NCBI GenBank assembly: GCA_017646665.1
Contig: JAGCMB010000024.1
Coordinates: 1-44,081 of the forward strand
Reading direction: 5' to 3'
DNA from: Bacteroidaceae bacterium
GTDB lineage: Bacteria; Bacteroidota; Bacteroidia; Bacteroidales; Bacteroidaceae
DNA length: 44,081 bases
Part shown: positions 1 through 7,551 of the stretch, piece by piece
How positions within the stretch are numbered: position 1 is the first letter of the stretch
How the letters are laid out: every line of letters begins with the position of its first letter
The notes under the pieces: generated by a model
Told to the model about the DNA's origin: nothing
The model's database searches: none
What the model saw: the letters and a program-made list of their open reading frames with translations, nothing else
Position numbers and translations under genes: made by a program

Positions 1-51
1 AACAGCGCCGATGGTACTGCAAAGATTTGTGTGAGAGTAGGTCATCGCCAC
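1..51 (+). rRNA. rrf: 5S ribosomal RNA, 3' end (partial)
   Basis: The first ~50 bases match the conserved 3' part of bacterial 5S rRNA: 'GCCGATGGTACTGC', then 'GAGAGTAGGTCATCGCCAC'. The gene begins before the window, so this is the tail of an rRNA operon read on the plus strand. It is followed directly by a hairpin terminator. Copies of the same tail recur downstream (see repeat). Seen directly; the 5S identity follows from the conserved sequence. Confidence 0.9.
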
Positions 52-60
52 TTTTTTTCG

Positions 61-98
61 AGAAGAGTTTTAGTTAATCGCTAAGACTCTTCTTTTTT
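61..98 (+). terminator. Intrinsic terminator of the rRNA operon, copy 1
   Basis: A 13-bp stem with one G.U pair (61-73 with 81-93), a 7-base loop and a run of six T (93-98) directly after the 5S end. Confidence 0.85.
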
Positions 99-183
99 GT
101 ATGCTGTTAATCCCCCTCATCAATCTTGGGCCGCTGGTACTGCAAAGATTTGTGGGAGAGTAGGTCATCGCCACTTTTTTTCG

Positions 184-221
184 AGAAGAGTTTTAGTTAA
201 TCGCTAAGACTCTTCTTTTTT
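184..221 (+). terminator. Intrinsic terminator, duplicated copy 2
   Basis: Identical to the hairpin at 61-98, exactly 123 bp downstream; gives the rRNA operon a second terminator in series. Confidence 0.8.
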
Positions 222-397
222 GTATGCTGTTAATCCCCCTCATCAATCTTGGGCCGCTGGCACTGCAAGATTGTGTGGGAGAGTAGCCTATCGCCACTTT
301 TTGCATATACAGGTGAAAACTGAAAACGGAAACCATAAATGTAAAAGCTGTAAGGTGTTATAGGCAATGCTGTTGATATATTTTCACATATTTGAAT

Positions 398-427
398 TTT
401 GATTGTTGAAAATAATAATTATACTTG
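398..427 (+). promoter_or_regulatory. Putative Bacteroidota-type promoter
   Basis: TTTG at 398-401, 18 bases, then TATACTTG at 420-427 (one mismatch to TAnnTTTG). It would start transcription near 433, about 60 bases before the ATG at 494. The rest of 299-493 shows nothing else I recognise. Confidence 0.5.
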
Positions 428-493
428 CAACGATGATTATATTAATCGTTTGGCGTTATAAACTTATTACATGAATATTTAAATTCTACAGCT

Positions 494-1060
494 ATGAAAA
501 AGATTGCATTTTGGATTGTTGCTATGATGGCTTTTGTATCAACTGCTTCGGCGCAGAAACTTACGTTGGATGGGGATTGGTTAATGCTTAAAGGGACCGG
601 AACATATATATTGGAGGTGGATTACGCCGACTTGAAAATTGAAGACCAGACTGTTGAAGAGTTTTTGAAGGCTCAGGATGAAAAATTCATCAATGCTTGG
701 GCTACCGAAATTGTTCCACAGTCGGCTCAGTTTGCTGCGCTGGTTCCTAATTATGCAAATTCCAAATTTACACTTGACTTGCTTAACCCTCAGTATAAGT
801 TTGTGATAAAGGTGAATCGTTTGAAGCTTGGTTTTGCCGGTGGTGCGTTTATTCCTTTTGCTGGTGCAAAGGCCGGTGGTGCCAATATATGTGGCGAAAT
901 GAAGGTTTATGATGCTCAGAGTGGCGAGATGTTGGGCTCAATGACTTTTGATGATGTTCAGGGCGTGTCTGCAACGTCTGATGCTCAGCGTTGGGGTATG
1001 AGTTATTATGAACTTGGAAAGAGATTGAAGAAGGCTGTCAAGAAGCTCAAGAAAAAGTAA
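494..1060 (+). CDS. Secreted protein of unknown function, 188 aa
   Basis: I do not recognise the family. The first ~20 residues form a clear signal peptide ending 'STASAQ', so the product is exported to the periplasm or beyond. The mature part has a middle glycine/alanine-rich hydrophobic patch (about residues 112-130, 'LGFAGGAFIPFAGAKAGG') that could be a membrane-associating hairpin, and a strongly basic C-terminus ending in KKAVKKLKKK. The gene stands alone between the rRNA operon and a histidine kinase, with its own promoter candidate and its own terminator, so it is monocistronic. The ATG at 494 follows a weak ribosome-binding region, usual in this phylum. No catalytic motif is visible. 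Confidence 0.8.
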   Translation: MKKIAFWIVAMMAFVSTASAQKLTLDGDWLMLKGTGTYILEVDYADLKIEDQTVEEFLKAQDEKFINAWATEIVPQSAQFAALVPNYANSKFTLDLLNPQYKFVIKVNRLKLGFAGGAFIPFAGAKAGGANICGEMKVYDAQSGEMLGSMTFDDVQGVSATSDAQRWGMSYYELGKRLKKAVKKLKKK

Positions 1061-1079
1061 TTATATATACTTATGTTTT

Positions 1080-1114
1080 ACTCTCAGTCACTGTTGTGGC
1101 TGAGAGTTTTTTTG
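1080..1114 (+). terminator. Intrinsic terminator after the 188-aa gene
   Basis: Stem ACTCTCAG.CA / TG.CTGAGAGT (1080-1106) followed by a run of seven T. Confidence 0.85.
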
Positions 1115-1152
1115 TTATAGAAACATTTTAGGCCTTTCTTGGAGTGTATCTT

Positions 1153-1220
1153 GGGTTGCTGTTTATATGGCTCTACTACTGCAGCAATCCTCCATGTGAT
1201 ATCTTAGGTGTAGTAGAGTC
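1153..1220. other. Predicted H-type pseudoknot or two mutually exclusive hairpins
   Basis: Two interlocking inverted repeats: 1153-1161 pairs with 1182-1190 (9 bp, one G.U) and 1169-1179, which lies in that loop, pairs with 1210-1220 (11 bp, one G.U). This is the topology of an H-type pseudoknot with loops of 7, 2 and 19 bases. It lies ~130 bp before the histidine kinase start. Pairing is seen directly; function is unknown. The rest of 1115-1350 shows no other clear element. Confidence 0.45.
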
Positions 1221-1350
1221 AATGATAATGCGGTAATTACGATTTTGTTCCCGATGTCAATGATTTTATTCAGGCGTTCAAGAAACTGTTCCCCTGGGAT
1301 ATACTAAATAATCTTTTTCTTCGTTAAATAGTAGATAATAATTTGATGTT

Positions 1351-2478
1351 ATGACGTGGTTCAATAATTTCAGAAATGCCAAATATGCCCTCATTGTTGT
1401 GGCGACAGCTATTGCTGTGGCATCGCTTTTGGTATCCAATTTAATTGTAGAGGACTTAAAACAGGAGGAGGAGCGCCGTATGATGGTGTGGGCCTCGGCC
1501 ATGAGTTCTCTTATCAGTGCCGATGTGGACGAGGATGTGAGCCTTGAAGAGGAGATTTTGAGCAGTAACAAAACCATTCCTGTTATAATGATGAATGGCG
1601 AAGGTGACATTGTATCATATAACAATATTCCGGAGTCTAAACTTCTCAGTAAAGCTAAAGATATTCAGGCTGTTGGTACAATGATTGAAGTGCCTCTTGG
1701 TGATGGCAATAGCCATTATATATATTATGATGATTCAGATACCTTGGTGCAGCTGGCCTATTATCCATATATACAGCTTGCTGTTGTGGTATTGTTCTTT
1801 ATAGTATGTTTTGTCGCTATTCTTAATTCAAAACGTGCCGAGCAGAACCGTGTATGGGTCGGTCTTTCCAAAGAAACAGCACATCAGTTGGGAACACCCA
1901 TTTCCTCTTTGATGGCGTGGGTTGAGATACTTAAAGGGAAATATCCTTCGGATGAACTGTTGCCCGAAATGGAGCGTGACGTTGAGCGTCTGCAAATGGT
2001 TGCAGAGCGTTTCTCAAAGATTGGCTCAAAGACTGAACCTGTTGTAGCCGATGTGAATGTTGTTATTGAGCGGGCGGTGGGGTATATGAAGCGTCGTAGC
2101 CCAGCCAAAGTGCAATATGAGCTTTCTCTCTCTGATGAACCCTTGCTTGCAGCATTGAATATACCATTGTTGGAATGGGTGATAGAGAATCTTTGCAAGA
2201 ATGCAATTGATGCAATGAGTGGATGTGGAAGTATTACAGTAGCTGTTTCCAGTGTTGCCGATAAGGTTATTGTTGATGTCACCGATACAGGTAAGGGTAT
2301 TGTCAAGACTCGTTGGAAAGAGGTCTTTAAACCTGGTTTCACAACCAAGCCCCGTGGTTGGGGATTGGGGCTTTCTTTGGCAAAACGAATTGTCGAGGAG
2401 TTTCATCGTGGTCACATATTTATAAAAAAATCTGTTCTGGGAAAAGGAACGACGTTCCGCATTGAGTTGAAAAAGTAG
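1351..2478 (+). CDS. Membrane sensor histidine kinase
   Basis: Senses a signal and autophosphorylates on histidine to feed a response regulator. Residues 12-34 and 141-158 are membrane segments enclosing a periplasmic sensor domain of ~105 residues that I cannot assign. The cytoplasmic part starts with an H-box of the 'KETAHQLGTPISSL' type (phospho-acceptor H178), then the HATPase domain: N-box 'ENLCKNAIDAM' (N280, N284), G1 'DTGKGI' (D312) and G2 'GWGLGLSLA' (336-344). At 375 aa with all key residues present it should be active. No response regulator is adjacent, so it is an orphan kinase here. The ATG at 1351 places the first membrane helix at the N-terminus as expected. Confidence 0.9.
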   Translation: MTWFNNFRNAKYALIVVATAIAVASLLVSNLIVEDLKQEEERRMMVWASAMSSLISADVDEDVSLEEEILSSNKTIPVIMMNGEGDIVSYNNIPESKLLSKAKDIQAVGTMIEVPLGDGNSHYIYYDDSDTLVQLAYYPYIQLAVVVLFFIVCFVAILNSKRAEQNRVWVGLSKETAHQLGTPISSLMAWVEILKGKYPSDELLPEMERDVERLQMVAERFSKIGSKTEPVVADVNVVIERAVGYMKRRSPAKVQYELSLSDEPLLAALNIPLLEWVIENLCKNAIDAMSGCGSITVAVSSVADKVIVDVTDTGKGIVKTRWKEVFKPGFTTKPRGWGLGLSLAKRIVEEFHRGHIFIKKSVLGKGTTFRIELKK

Positions 2479-2539
2479 CAAAATATGCTGTTTTTGAAGT
2501 TTTTTTCTCAATTTAGGTGTTTCTAAAAAATTTTATTAC

Positions 2540-2547
2540 TATCTTTG
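2540..2547 (+). promoter_or_regulatory. Promoter -7 box for yceD-rpmF
   Basis: TATCTTTG is a perfect TAnnTTTG match. The upstream -33 element is weak. Transcription would begin near 2553, which supports ATG 2629 as the yceD start. Confidence 0.6.
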
Positions 2548-2628
2548 TGTCCTAAAATCGGATAGTGTGGGTGTTAAGCACTGCTTTTGAGGAGTTATAT
2601 TATTGATAGAGTTGATTTTATAGTAGCG

Positions 2629-3165
2629 ATGGGAAGATTTGATAAATATAATGTAGACCTCAAGGGAATGAGAGTAGCCTCCCTTGAATTGGAGTTTGAC
2701 CTCGATAATGCCTTTTTTGCAGATATCGACGGTGAGGAGTTTAAGAAAGGTACTGTCAAAGCTAAGGTTTGTGTGAACAAAGGCAGGGAAATCTTTGATT
2801 TCTCTTTTACGTTGACGGGAACTGTTGTTGTTCCTTGTGACCGTTGCCTCGACGACCTTGAGATAGGTGTTGATACTGAGAATACTTTGCGTGTGAAGCT
2901 TGGTGACAACTATGCCGATGAAGGTGACATTGTGATAATCCCGGAGAATGAAGGGGATTTGAACATAGCGTGGTATCTGTATGAGTTCATCGTTCTTGCT
3001 TTGCCAATGAAACGTGTTCACGCACCAGGGAAGTGCAATCACGAGATGACCGGTAAGCTCAAGAAACATTCGGTTGATGCCGAGGAGAACGAAGATAGCG
3101 ATGAAATGCAAATAGACCCACGTTGGGCCGGTTTGAAGGATATACAAATTGAAGAAGATAATTAA
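2629..3165 (+). CDS. yceD: YceD / DUF177 family protein (23S rRNA accumulation protein)
   Basis: A protein of the YceD (DUF177) family, which is encoded next to rpmF in most bacteria and in E. coli and plants is needed for normal 23S rRNA levels. Seen here: 178 residues, the family's core 'VVPCDRCL' (C70, C73) and a second 'CNHEMTG' stretch near residue 133, then an acidic C-terminal tail ending 'RWAGLKDIQIEEDN', typical of the family. The reading frame stays open upstream to a TTG at 2587, but the ATG at 2629 gives a standard N-terminus and I prefer it. Followed 23 bp later by rpmF, so co-transcribed. Confidence 0.85.
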   Translation: MGRFDKYNVDLKGMRVASLELEFDLDNAFFADIDGEEFKKGTVKAKVCVNKGREIFDFSFTLTGTVVVPCDRCLDDLEIGVDTENTLRVKLGDNYADEGDIVIIPENEGDLNIAWYLYEFIVLALPMKRVHAPGKCNHEMTGKLKKHSVDAEENEDSDEMQIDPRWAGLKDIQIEEDN

Positions 3166-3188
3166 AAAATATTTAAAACGTTTTAAAA

Positions 3189-3374
3189 ATGGCACATCCT
3201 AAAAGAAGACAATCAAAGACTAGAACTGCCAAGAGAAGAACTCACGACAAGGCAGTAGCTCCTACATTGGCTATATGCCCTAACTGTGGCGAGTGGCACG
3301 TTTATCACACCGTATGCGGTGCGTGTGGTTATTACAGAGGCAAGTTGGCTGTTGAGAAGCAGGCAGCTGTCTAA
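3189..3374 (+). CDS. rpmF: 50S ribosomal protein L32
   Basis: Structural protein of the large ribosomal subunit. The 61-residue product begins with the conserved 'MAHPKRRQSKTRT' and carries a zinc ribbon with C30, C33, C43 and C46, i.e. the zinc-binding (C+) form of L32. It is full length for the family. Linked to yceD upstream; two hairpin structures follow. In many Bacteroidales fabH lies next, but here era follows directly. Confidence 0.97.
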   Translation: MAHPKRRQSKTRTAKRRTHDKAVAPTLAICPNCGEWHVYHTVCGACGYYRGKLAVEKQAAV

Positions 3375-3383
3375 ATAATTCTT

Positions 3384-3422
3384 CTACCGCCGACGCTGTT
3401 TGCCGACGCGGGTAGTTTTTTG
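3384..3422 (+). terminator. Imperfect hairpin with T-run after rpmF
   Basis: CTACC...GGGTAG arms with GC-rich interior and six T afterwards; the stem is short at the base, so it is a weaker terminator than the next one. Confidence 0.5.
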
Positions 3423-3430
3423 TCAAAGAC

Positions 3431-3467
3431 AAAAACGCACCTATGGCATTCTGTAGGTGCGTTTTTT
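3431..3467 (+). terminator. Strong intrinsic terminator between rpmF and era
   Basis: AAAAACGCACCTA / TAGGTGCGTTTTT stem with a 10-base loop and T-run, ending only 15 bases before the era ATG. This leaves no room for a promoter between terminator and era. Confidence 0.85.
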
Positions 3468-3482
3468 CATTTATAGAACATT

Positions 3483-4367
3483 ATGCATAAAGCCGGTTTT
3501 GTAAATATCGTAGGAAATCCAAATGTCGGTAAATCGACATTGATGAACCTGTTGGTCGGGGAGCGAATTTCCATAGCAACCTTTAAGGCTCAGACCACAA
3601 GACACCGTATTATGGGTATATTGAATACCGATGATGCGCAGATTGTGTTTTCTGACACTCCGGGTGTGCTCAAACCCAACTACAAGCTACAAGAAGCAAT
3701 GCTGCGCTTTTCGCGTTCAGCACTTCGTGATGCCGATGTATTGCTTTATGTGACAGATATGGTTGAATCGCCCGAGAAGAACAGTGACTTCATTGACGAG
3801 GTCCGTAAGCTCGATGTTCCCATTATCGTCCTCATCAACAAGATTGACCTTGCGACACAGGAACAGCTTGTAAAAAAGGTTGAGCTCTGGCACGAACTGA
3901 TTCCCGAAGCCGAGATATTACCGATATCGGCAATCGCAAAATTCAATGTCGATGTGGTTATGAAGCGAGTGATGGAGCTATTGCCCGAATCTCCTCCATA
4001 TTTTGACAAGGACCAGCTGACAGACAAACCGGCACGTTTTTTTGTTACAGAAATAATCCGTGAAAAGATTCTATTGCATTACGACAAGGAGATTCCATAC
4101 GTTTGCGAGGCTGCGGTAGAACATTTTAGAGAGAAGGATAATAGTATATATATCAAGGCTTTGATATATGTCGAGCGCGATTCGCAAAAGGGTATTATAA
4201 TTGGTCACGAGGGCTCAGCCCTCAAGCGTGTGGCAACCGATGCGCGTCGTGAACTTGAGAAATTCTTTGGGAAAAGAATATTTTTGGAAATTTATGTAAG
4301 AGTCGACAAGGATTGGCGTAACAGCGACCGTCAGTTGCGCCGTTTCGGTTACGACCAAAAAGATTGA
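3483..4367 (+). CDS. era: GTPase Era
   Basis: Essential GTPase that binds the 3' end of 16S rRNA and checks 30S subunit assembly. Seen: G1 'GNPNVGKST' (11-19), G3 'DTPG' (58-61), G4 'NKID' (119-122), and a C-terminal KH domain with '[14 protein letters not shown]' (237-250). At 294 residues it is full length. The ATG at 3483 puts the G1 motif at the usual distance from the N-terminus. Der begins 7 bp after the stop, so the two form an operon. A terminator hairpin sits just before the start (see finding). Confidence 0.97.
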   Translation: MHKAGFVNIVGNPNVGKSTLMNLLVGERISIATFKAQTTRHRIMGILNTDDAQIVFSDTPGVLKPNYKLQEAMLRFSRSALRDADVLLYVTDMVESPEKNSDFIDEVRKLDVPIIVLINKIDLATQEQLVKKVELWHELIPEAEILPISAIAKFNVDVVMKRVMELLPESPPYFDKDQLTDKPARFFVTEIIREKILLHYDKEIPYVCEAAVEHFREKDNSIYIKALIYVERDSQKGIIIGHEGSALKRVATDARRELEKFFGKRIFLEIYVRVDKDWRNSDRQLRRFGYDQKD

Positions 4368-4374
4368 TAGTATT

Positions 4375-5688
4375 ATGGGAAATTTGGTAGCAATTGTGGG
4401 TCGTCCCAATGTGGGTAAGTCAACCCTTTTCAACCGCTTGACAGAAACAAAACAGGCGATTATATCGGACGAGGCAGGCACAACGCGTGACCGCCAATAT
4501 GGCCGTTGTTTTTGGTGCGGTAAGGAATTTTCACTTGTAGACACAGGCGGATGGGTGCGTAATTCCGATGACGTTTTTGAGGAGGCTATCTGCGACCAGG
4601 TGACACTTGCTCTTGAAGAGGCTGATGTAATCCTTTTTGTCGTGGATGCGATGAACGGACTCACCGACCTTGATATGGAAATGGCATCAATGCTGCGCCG
4701 TGCAAAGAAACCGGTGCTGGTTGTAGCCAATAAGGTAGATACATACGAAATGCAATATGGTACAGCTGAGTTCTATAGCCTTGGCTTGGGCGATATGCAC
4801 TGTATCTCGGCTGCCAACGGTAGTGGCACAGGCGACCTGCTTGACGAGATATTGACAAAGTTTACTAAGGAGGCCGAGGAGGCACCCGAGGAGAATATAC
4901 CACGCTTTGCTGTTGTTGGCCGCCCCAATGCCGGTAAAAGTTCAATCATCAATGTGTTCTTGGGCGAAGACCGTAATATTGTTACAAATATTGCCGGTAC
5001 AACACGTGACTCAATCCTTACACGTTACACAAAGTTCGGTTTTGACTTCTATTTGGTTGATACCGCCGGTATTCGCAAGAAAGGCAAGGTGAGCGAGGAT
5101 ATCGAGTACTACTCTGTATTGCGTTCAATCCGTGCCATTGAGAACAGTGATGTCTGTATCCTGATGATTGATGCCACACGTGGTATTGAGTCGCAGGACC
5201 TGAATATCTTCTCTATCATTCAGCGTAACCAAAAAGGTCTTGTTGTAGTTGTCAACAAGTGGGATTTGGTTGAGGATAGAAGCGAGAAGGTACAGAAATT
5301 CTTTGAGAATGCAATCCGCGAGCGTCTTGCTCCGTTTGTCGATTTCCCAATCATCTTCACATCTGCCGTTACAAAACAGCGTGTATTCAAGGTTCTTGAA
5401 ACAGCAAAGGATGTGTATTTGAACTCGCAGAGAAAGATTTCCACAGCTAAGTTCAACGAGGAGATGCTTCCGCTTATCGAGGCCTATCCACCACCATCAA
5501 TCAAGGGAAAATATATCAAAATCAAGTACTGTATGCAGTTGCACGAAACACGTGTTCCATCGTTCCTCTTCTTTGCCAACCTGCCACAGTATGTAAAGGA
5601 ACCATACAAACGTTTCCTTGAGAATAAAATCCGCTCCAAGTGGAATTTCCACGGTGTGCCAATGAATATTTTCATTAGGCAGAAATAG
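4375..5688 (+). CDS. der: Ribosome assembly GTPase Der (EngA)
   Basis: Tandem-domain GTPase acting in 50S subunit maturation. Domain 1: 'GRPNVGKST' (9-17), 'DTGG' (56-59), 'NKVD' (119-122). Domain 2: 'GRPNAGKSS' (182-190), 'DTAG' (229-232), 'NKWD' (294-297). A KH-like domain follows (about 350-435). The 437-residue length fits the family. It follows era closely. Its last codons and stop lie in a 27-bp sequence repeated 104 bp downstream. Confidence 0.97.
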   Translation: MGNLVAIVGRPNVGKSTLFNRLTETKQAIISDEAGTTRDRQYGRCFWCGKEFSLVDTGGWVRNSDDVFEEAICDQVTLALEEADVILFVVDAMNGLTDLDMEMASMLRRAKKPVLVVANKVDTYEMQYGTAEFYSLGLGDMHCISAANGSGTGDLLDEILTKFTKEAEEAPEENIPRFAVVGRPNAGKSSIINVFLGEDRNIVTNIAGTTRDSILTRYTKFGFDFYLVDTAGIRKKGKVSEDIEYYSVLRSIRAIENSDVCILMIDATRGIESQDLNIFSIIQRNQKGLVVVVNKWDLVEDRSEKVQKFFENAIRERLAPFVDFPIIFTSAVTKQRVFKVLETAKDVYLNSQRKISTAKFNEEMLPLIEAYPPPSIKGKYIKIKYCMQLHETRVPSFLFFANLPQYVKEPYKRFLENKIRSKWNFHGVPMNIFIRQK

Positions 5689-5795
5689 GCTGAACCTGTG
5701 AGGCCAATTTCATTTCTGCCAATGAATTGAAATGGGCGAAGTGCAACGTAGCCAATTTCCCAAGCCGTAATATTTTCATTAGGCAGAAATAGGCT
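5665..5795 (+). repeat. 27-bp direct repeat of the der 3' end, with an inverted partial copy between
   Basis: The sequence starting AATATTTTCATTAGGCAGAA occurs at 5665-5691 (covering the der stop) and again at 5769-5795. Between them, about 5712-5727 reads ATTTCTGCCAATGAA, nearly the reverse complement of the repeat core, and GCCAATTTC occurs twice. Seen directly. No protein is encoded in 5689-5805. Confidence 0.8.
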
Positions 5796-5805
5796 TTTCA
5801 TTTGC

Positions 5806-5862
5806 AACCTCAATAAAACAAGTCAGCCGCCTAAAAGCGCGCTGACTTGTTTTATTGAGGTT
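5806..5862. terminator. Bidirectional terminator, 22-bp perfect stem
   Basis: 5806-5827 is the perfect reverse complement of 5841-5862, with a 13-base loop; A- and T-rich outer arms give a terminator in both directions. It separates convergent der (plus) and mlaF (minus), ending 1 base from the mlaF stop codon. Confidence 0.9.
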
Positions 5863-5863
5863 C

Positions 5864-6628
5864 TTATCTGTTATCGAGTGCCTGCTCTTTTACCTGACGC
5901 AGAATTTCGCTCGAGAAAAGGAAATTGTTGAGAGATTGATTGTCCGTGTTCAGGATTAGGCTCTTGTCGCCCTCCCAGGCAAGCTTACCACTGGAGATGA
6001 ACAGAATGTGGTCGCCAATGTTCATTACAGAATTCATATCATGCGTGTTCACAATGGTGGTTATTCCCGACTCCTCTGTGATGTCGTGAATAAGTTCGTC
6101 TATGATAAGCGAGGTCTGTGGGTCAAGTCCTGAATTTGGCTCGTCGCAGAAAAGGTATTTCGGTTCCAGGGCAATTGCGCGTGCAATTGCTGCGCGTTTC
6201 TGCATTCCACCCGACAACTCCTCGGGCGATTTGTCCTGTGCTTCAATGAGGTTTACTCGGTCAAGGCAGGCCCTTGCGCGTGCCAATCTCTCCTTGTATG
6301 TCATTGTAGAAAACATATCAAGCGGGAACATTACATTTTCGAGTACGCTCATTGAGTCGAACAATGCCGCGCTTTGGAAAAGCATGCCAATTTCGCGTCT
6401 AATAGCAATTTTTTCCTTCTCCTTGAGCGTAGTTATGTCGCGACCATCATATATTATCTTGCCCTTCTCGGGTGTGAGAAGGCCTACAATACACTTCAAC
6501 AATACGGTTTTTCCGGCACCACTTTGACCTATAATCAGGTTTGTAATACCGTTCTTGAAGGTGGCGCTGATATTGTCGAGTACCGTTTTCCCTTCGAACT
6601 CTTTGTGTATGGAACAGACTTCTATCAT
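5864..6628 (-). CDS. mlaF: ABC transporter ATPase, MlaF-type (phospholipid transport)
   Basis: Cytoplasmic ATPase of the MlaFE(DB) complex that moves phospholipids between inner and outer membrane. Seen: Walker A 'GQSGAGKT' (34-41), Q-loop Q85, signature 'LSGGMQKR' (138-145, the Q form usual in MlaF), Walker B 'YLFCDEP' (158-164) and switch H196. Length 254 aa is normal. Its start overlaps the mlaE stop by 4 bp (ATGA), showing translational coupling with the permease. No MlaD-like gene follows, since the terminator comes at once; a substrate-binding MCE protein must be encoded elsewhere. Confidence 0.92.
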   Translation of the reverse strand: MIEVCSIHKEFEGKTVLDNISATFKNGITNLIIGQSGAGKTVLLKCIVGLLTPEKGKIIYDGRDITTLKEKEKIAIRREIGMLFQSAALFDSMSVLENVMFPLDMFSTMTYKERLARARACLDRVNLIEAQDKSPEELSGGMQKRAAIARAIALEPKYLFCDEPNSGLDPQTSLIIDELIHDITEESGITTIVNTHDMNSVMNIGDHILFISSGKLAWEGDKSLILNTDNQSLNNFLFSSEILRQVKEQALDNR

Positions 6629-7374
6629 TGCATCATAATGTTTGTTAGTACTATATCGGAAAAGAGTATCAGCACGCTACAGCTGACAACTGTGTTGGTG
6701 CTTGCTTTTCCCACCTCTATGGAGCCTCCCTTTACGGTGTAGCCATAAAACGATGCAACCGATGTGATGATGAATGCAAAAAAGAAACTCTTTATAATAC
6801 TGTACCAGATGAACCAGGCTGTAAATTCGTGCTGCAGTCCCACGGTGAGCTCTTCGGCAGTCATAATGCCAGTCAACTTGCCAATGAGGAATGCTCCGCC
6901 AATTCCTGACGCTATACTGAAGATTACCAATATGGGAATTGTGAATACCAGACCTGTTACTTTGGGAAGTATAAGGAAATTGGCCGAATTCACACCCATC
7001 ATGTCCAGCGCGTCAATTTGCTGCGTAACTCTCATCGCCCCAATCTCTGATGTGATATTGGAACCGACCTTTCCGGCCAGTATAAGACACATAATGGTTG
7101 ATGAGAATTCAAGTAGTAGCACCTCTCGTGTCGCATAGCCTGTAATGAACTTTGGCATCCAGGGCGATTCGACATTTGTCTTCATCTGTATGCAGAGTAA
7201 GGCACCGATAAATAGTGATATTATCAGTACGATGGGTATTGAGTAGATACCTAACTGGTATATTTCGTGCAGTGTGCGACGAAAATACATTCTCCATTTT
7301 TCGGGTTTTGTAAGTACCCGCTTCATTAACAGCAGGTAACTTCCAAATGTCTTTATTGCTTCTACGAGTACCAT
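6625..7374 (-). CDS. mlaE: ABC transporter permease, MlaE-type
   Basis: Inner-membrane permease of the phospholipid transport system, partner of the downstream ATPase. About five hydrophobic helices are visible ('IPIVLIISLFIGALLCI', 'SSTIMCLILAGKVGSNI', 'GLVFTIPILVIFSIASGI', 'WYSIIKSFFFAFIITSVA', 'VVSCSVLILFSDIV') with the family motif 'GxxxTSEIGAMRVTQQIDAL'. The frame is open to an ATG at 7398, but a perfect -7 box on the minus strand at 7414-7407 would start RNA near 7401, leaving no leader, so I choose the ATG at 7374 (249 aa, normal for the family). Confidence 0.88.
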   Translation of the reverse strand: MVLVEAIKTFGSYLLLMKRVLTKPEKWRMYFRRTLHEIYQLGIYSIPIVLIISLFIGALLCIQMKTNVESPWMPKFITGYATREVLLLEFSSTIMCLILAGKVGSNITSEIGAMRVTQQIDALDMMGVNSANFLILPKVTGLVFTIPILVIFSIASGIGGAFLIGKLTGIMTAEELTVGLQHEFTAWFIWYSIIKSFFFAFIITSVASFYGYTVKGGSIEVGKASTNTVVSCSVLILFSDIVLTNIMMQ

Positions 7375-7406
7375 TGTGTCTGTATTGTTTTCAAACAATT
7401 GCTATG

Positions 7407-7414
7407 CAAAGGTA
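7407..7414 (-). promoter_or_regulatory. Promoter -7 box for mlaEF
   Basis: TACCTTTG on the minus strand is a perfect TAnnTTTG; a TTG lies 22 bases further upstream (7439-7437). It decides the mlaE start in favour of 7374. Confidence 0.6.
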
Positions 7415-7493
7415 CTATTTTGTCTTCTAATTACGTCAACAAGTGCTACAATATTTGGCATTAATTCCATTTGTGTTATAAAATGGCTCTTTT

Positions 7494-7525
7494 TTTGTGG
7501 GAACGGCAAAAATGCATTATCTTCG
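7494..7525 (+). promoter_or_regulatory. Promoter for lptB
   Basis: TTTG at 7494-7497, 20 bases, TATCTTCG at 7518-7525 (TTCG instead of TTTG). It lies 26 bases before the lptB ATG and is divergent from the mlaE promoter. Confidence 0.5.
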
Positions 7526-7551
7526 CCGAAAAGAAAATTTAACACCCTTAT

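Larger units (their letters stand above)
52..298 (+). repeat. Tandem 123-bp repeat: decayed 5S rRNA tail plus terminator, two extra copies
   Basis: The 5S tail motif 'GGTACTGC' or 'GGCACTGC' appears at 13, 136 and 259, an exact 123-bp spacing. About 86 bases (52-137 and 175-260) are identical by eye. Each added unit holds a 5S-like stretch ('GTTAA..CCC..GCCG.TGGTACTGC', about 103-174 and 226-297) and the units share the same terminator hairpin. The last copy has diverged. The copies lack the 5' half of 5S and are therefore pseudo-5S remnants. Confidence 0.85.

Noticed and set aside
1169-1220. Invertible promoter segment between the 11-bp inverted repeats
   Set aside because: Only 30 bp lie between the arms and no recombinase gene is near; a folded RNA explains it better.
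2539-3195. 218-aa open frame antisense to yceD
   Set aside because: Opposite yceD-rpmF, no promoter or family features; shadow.
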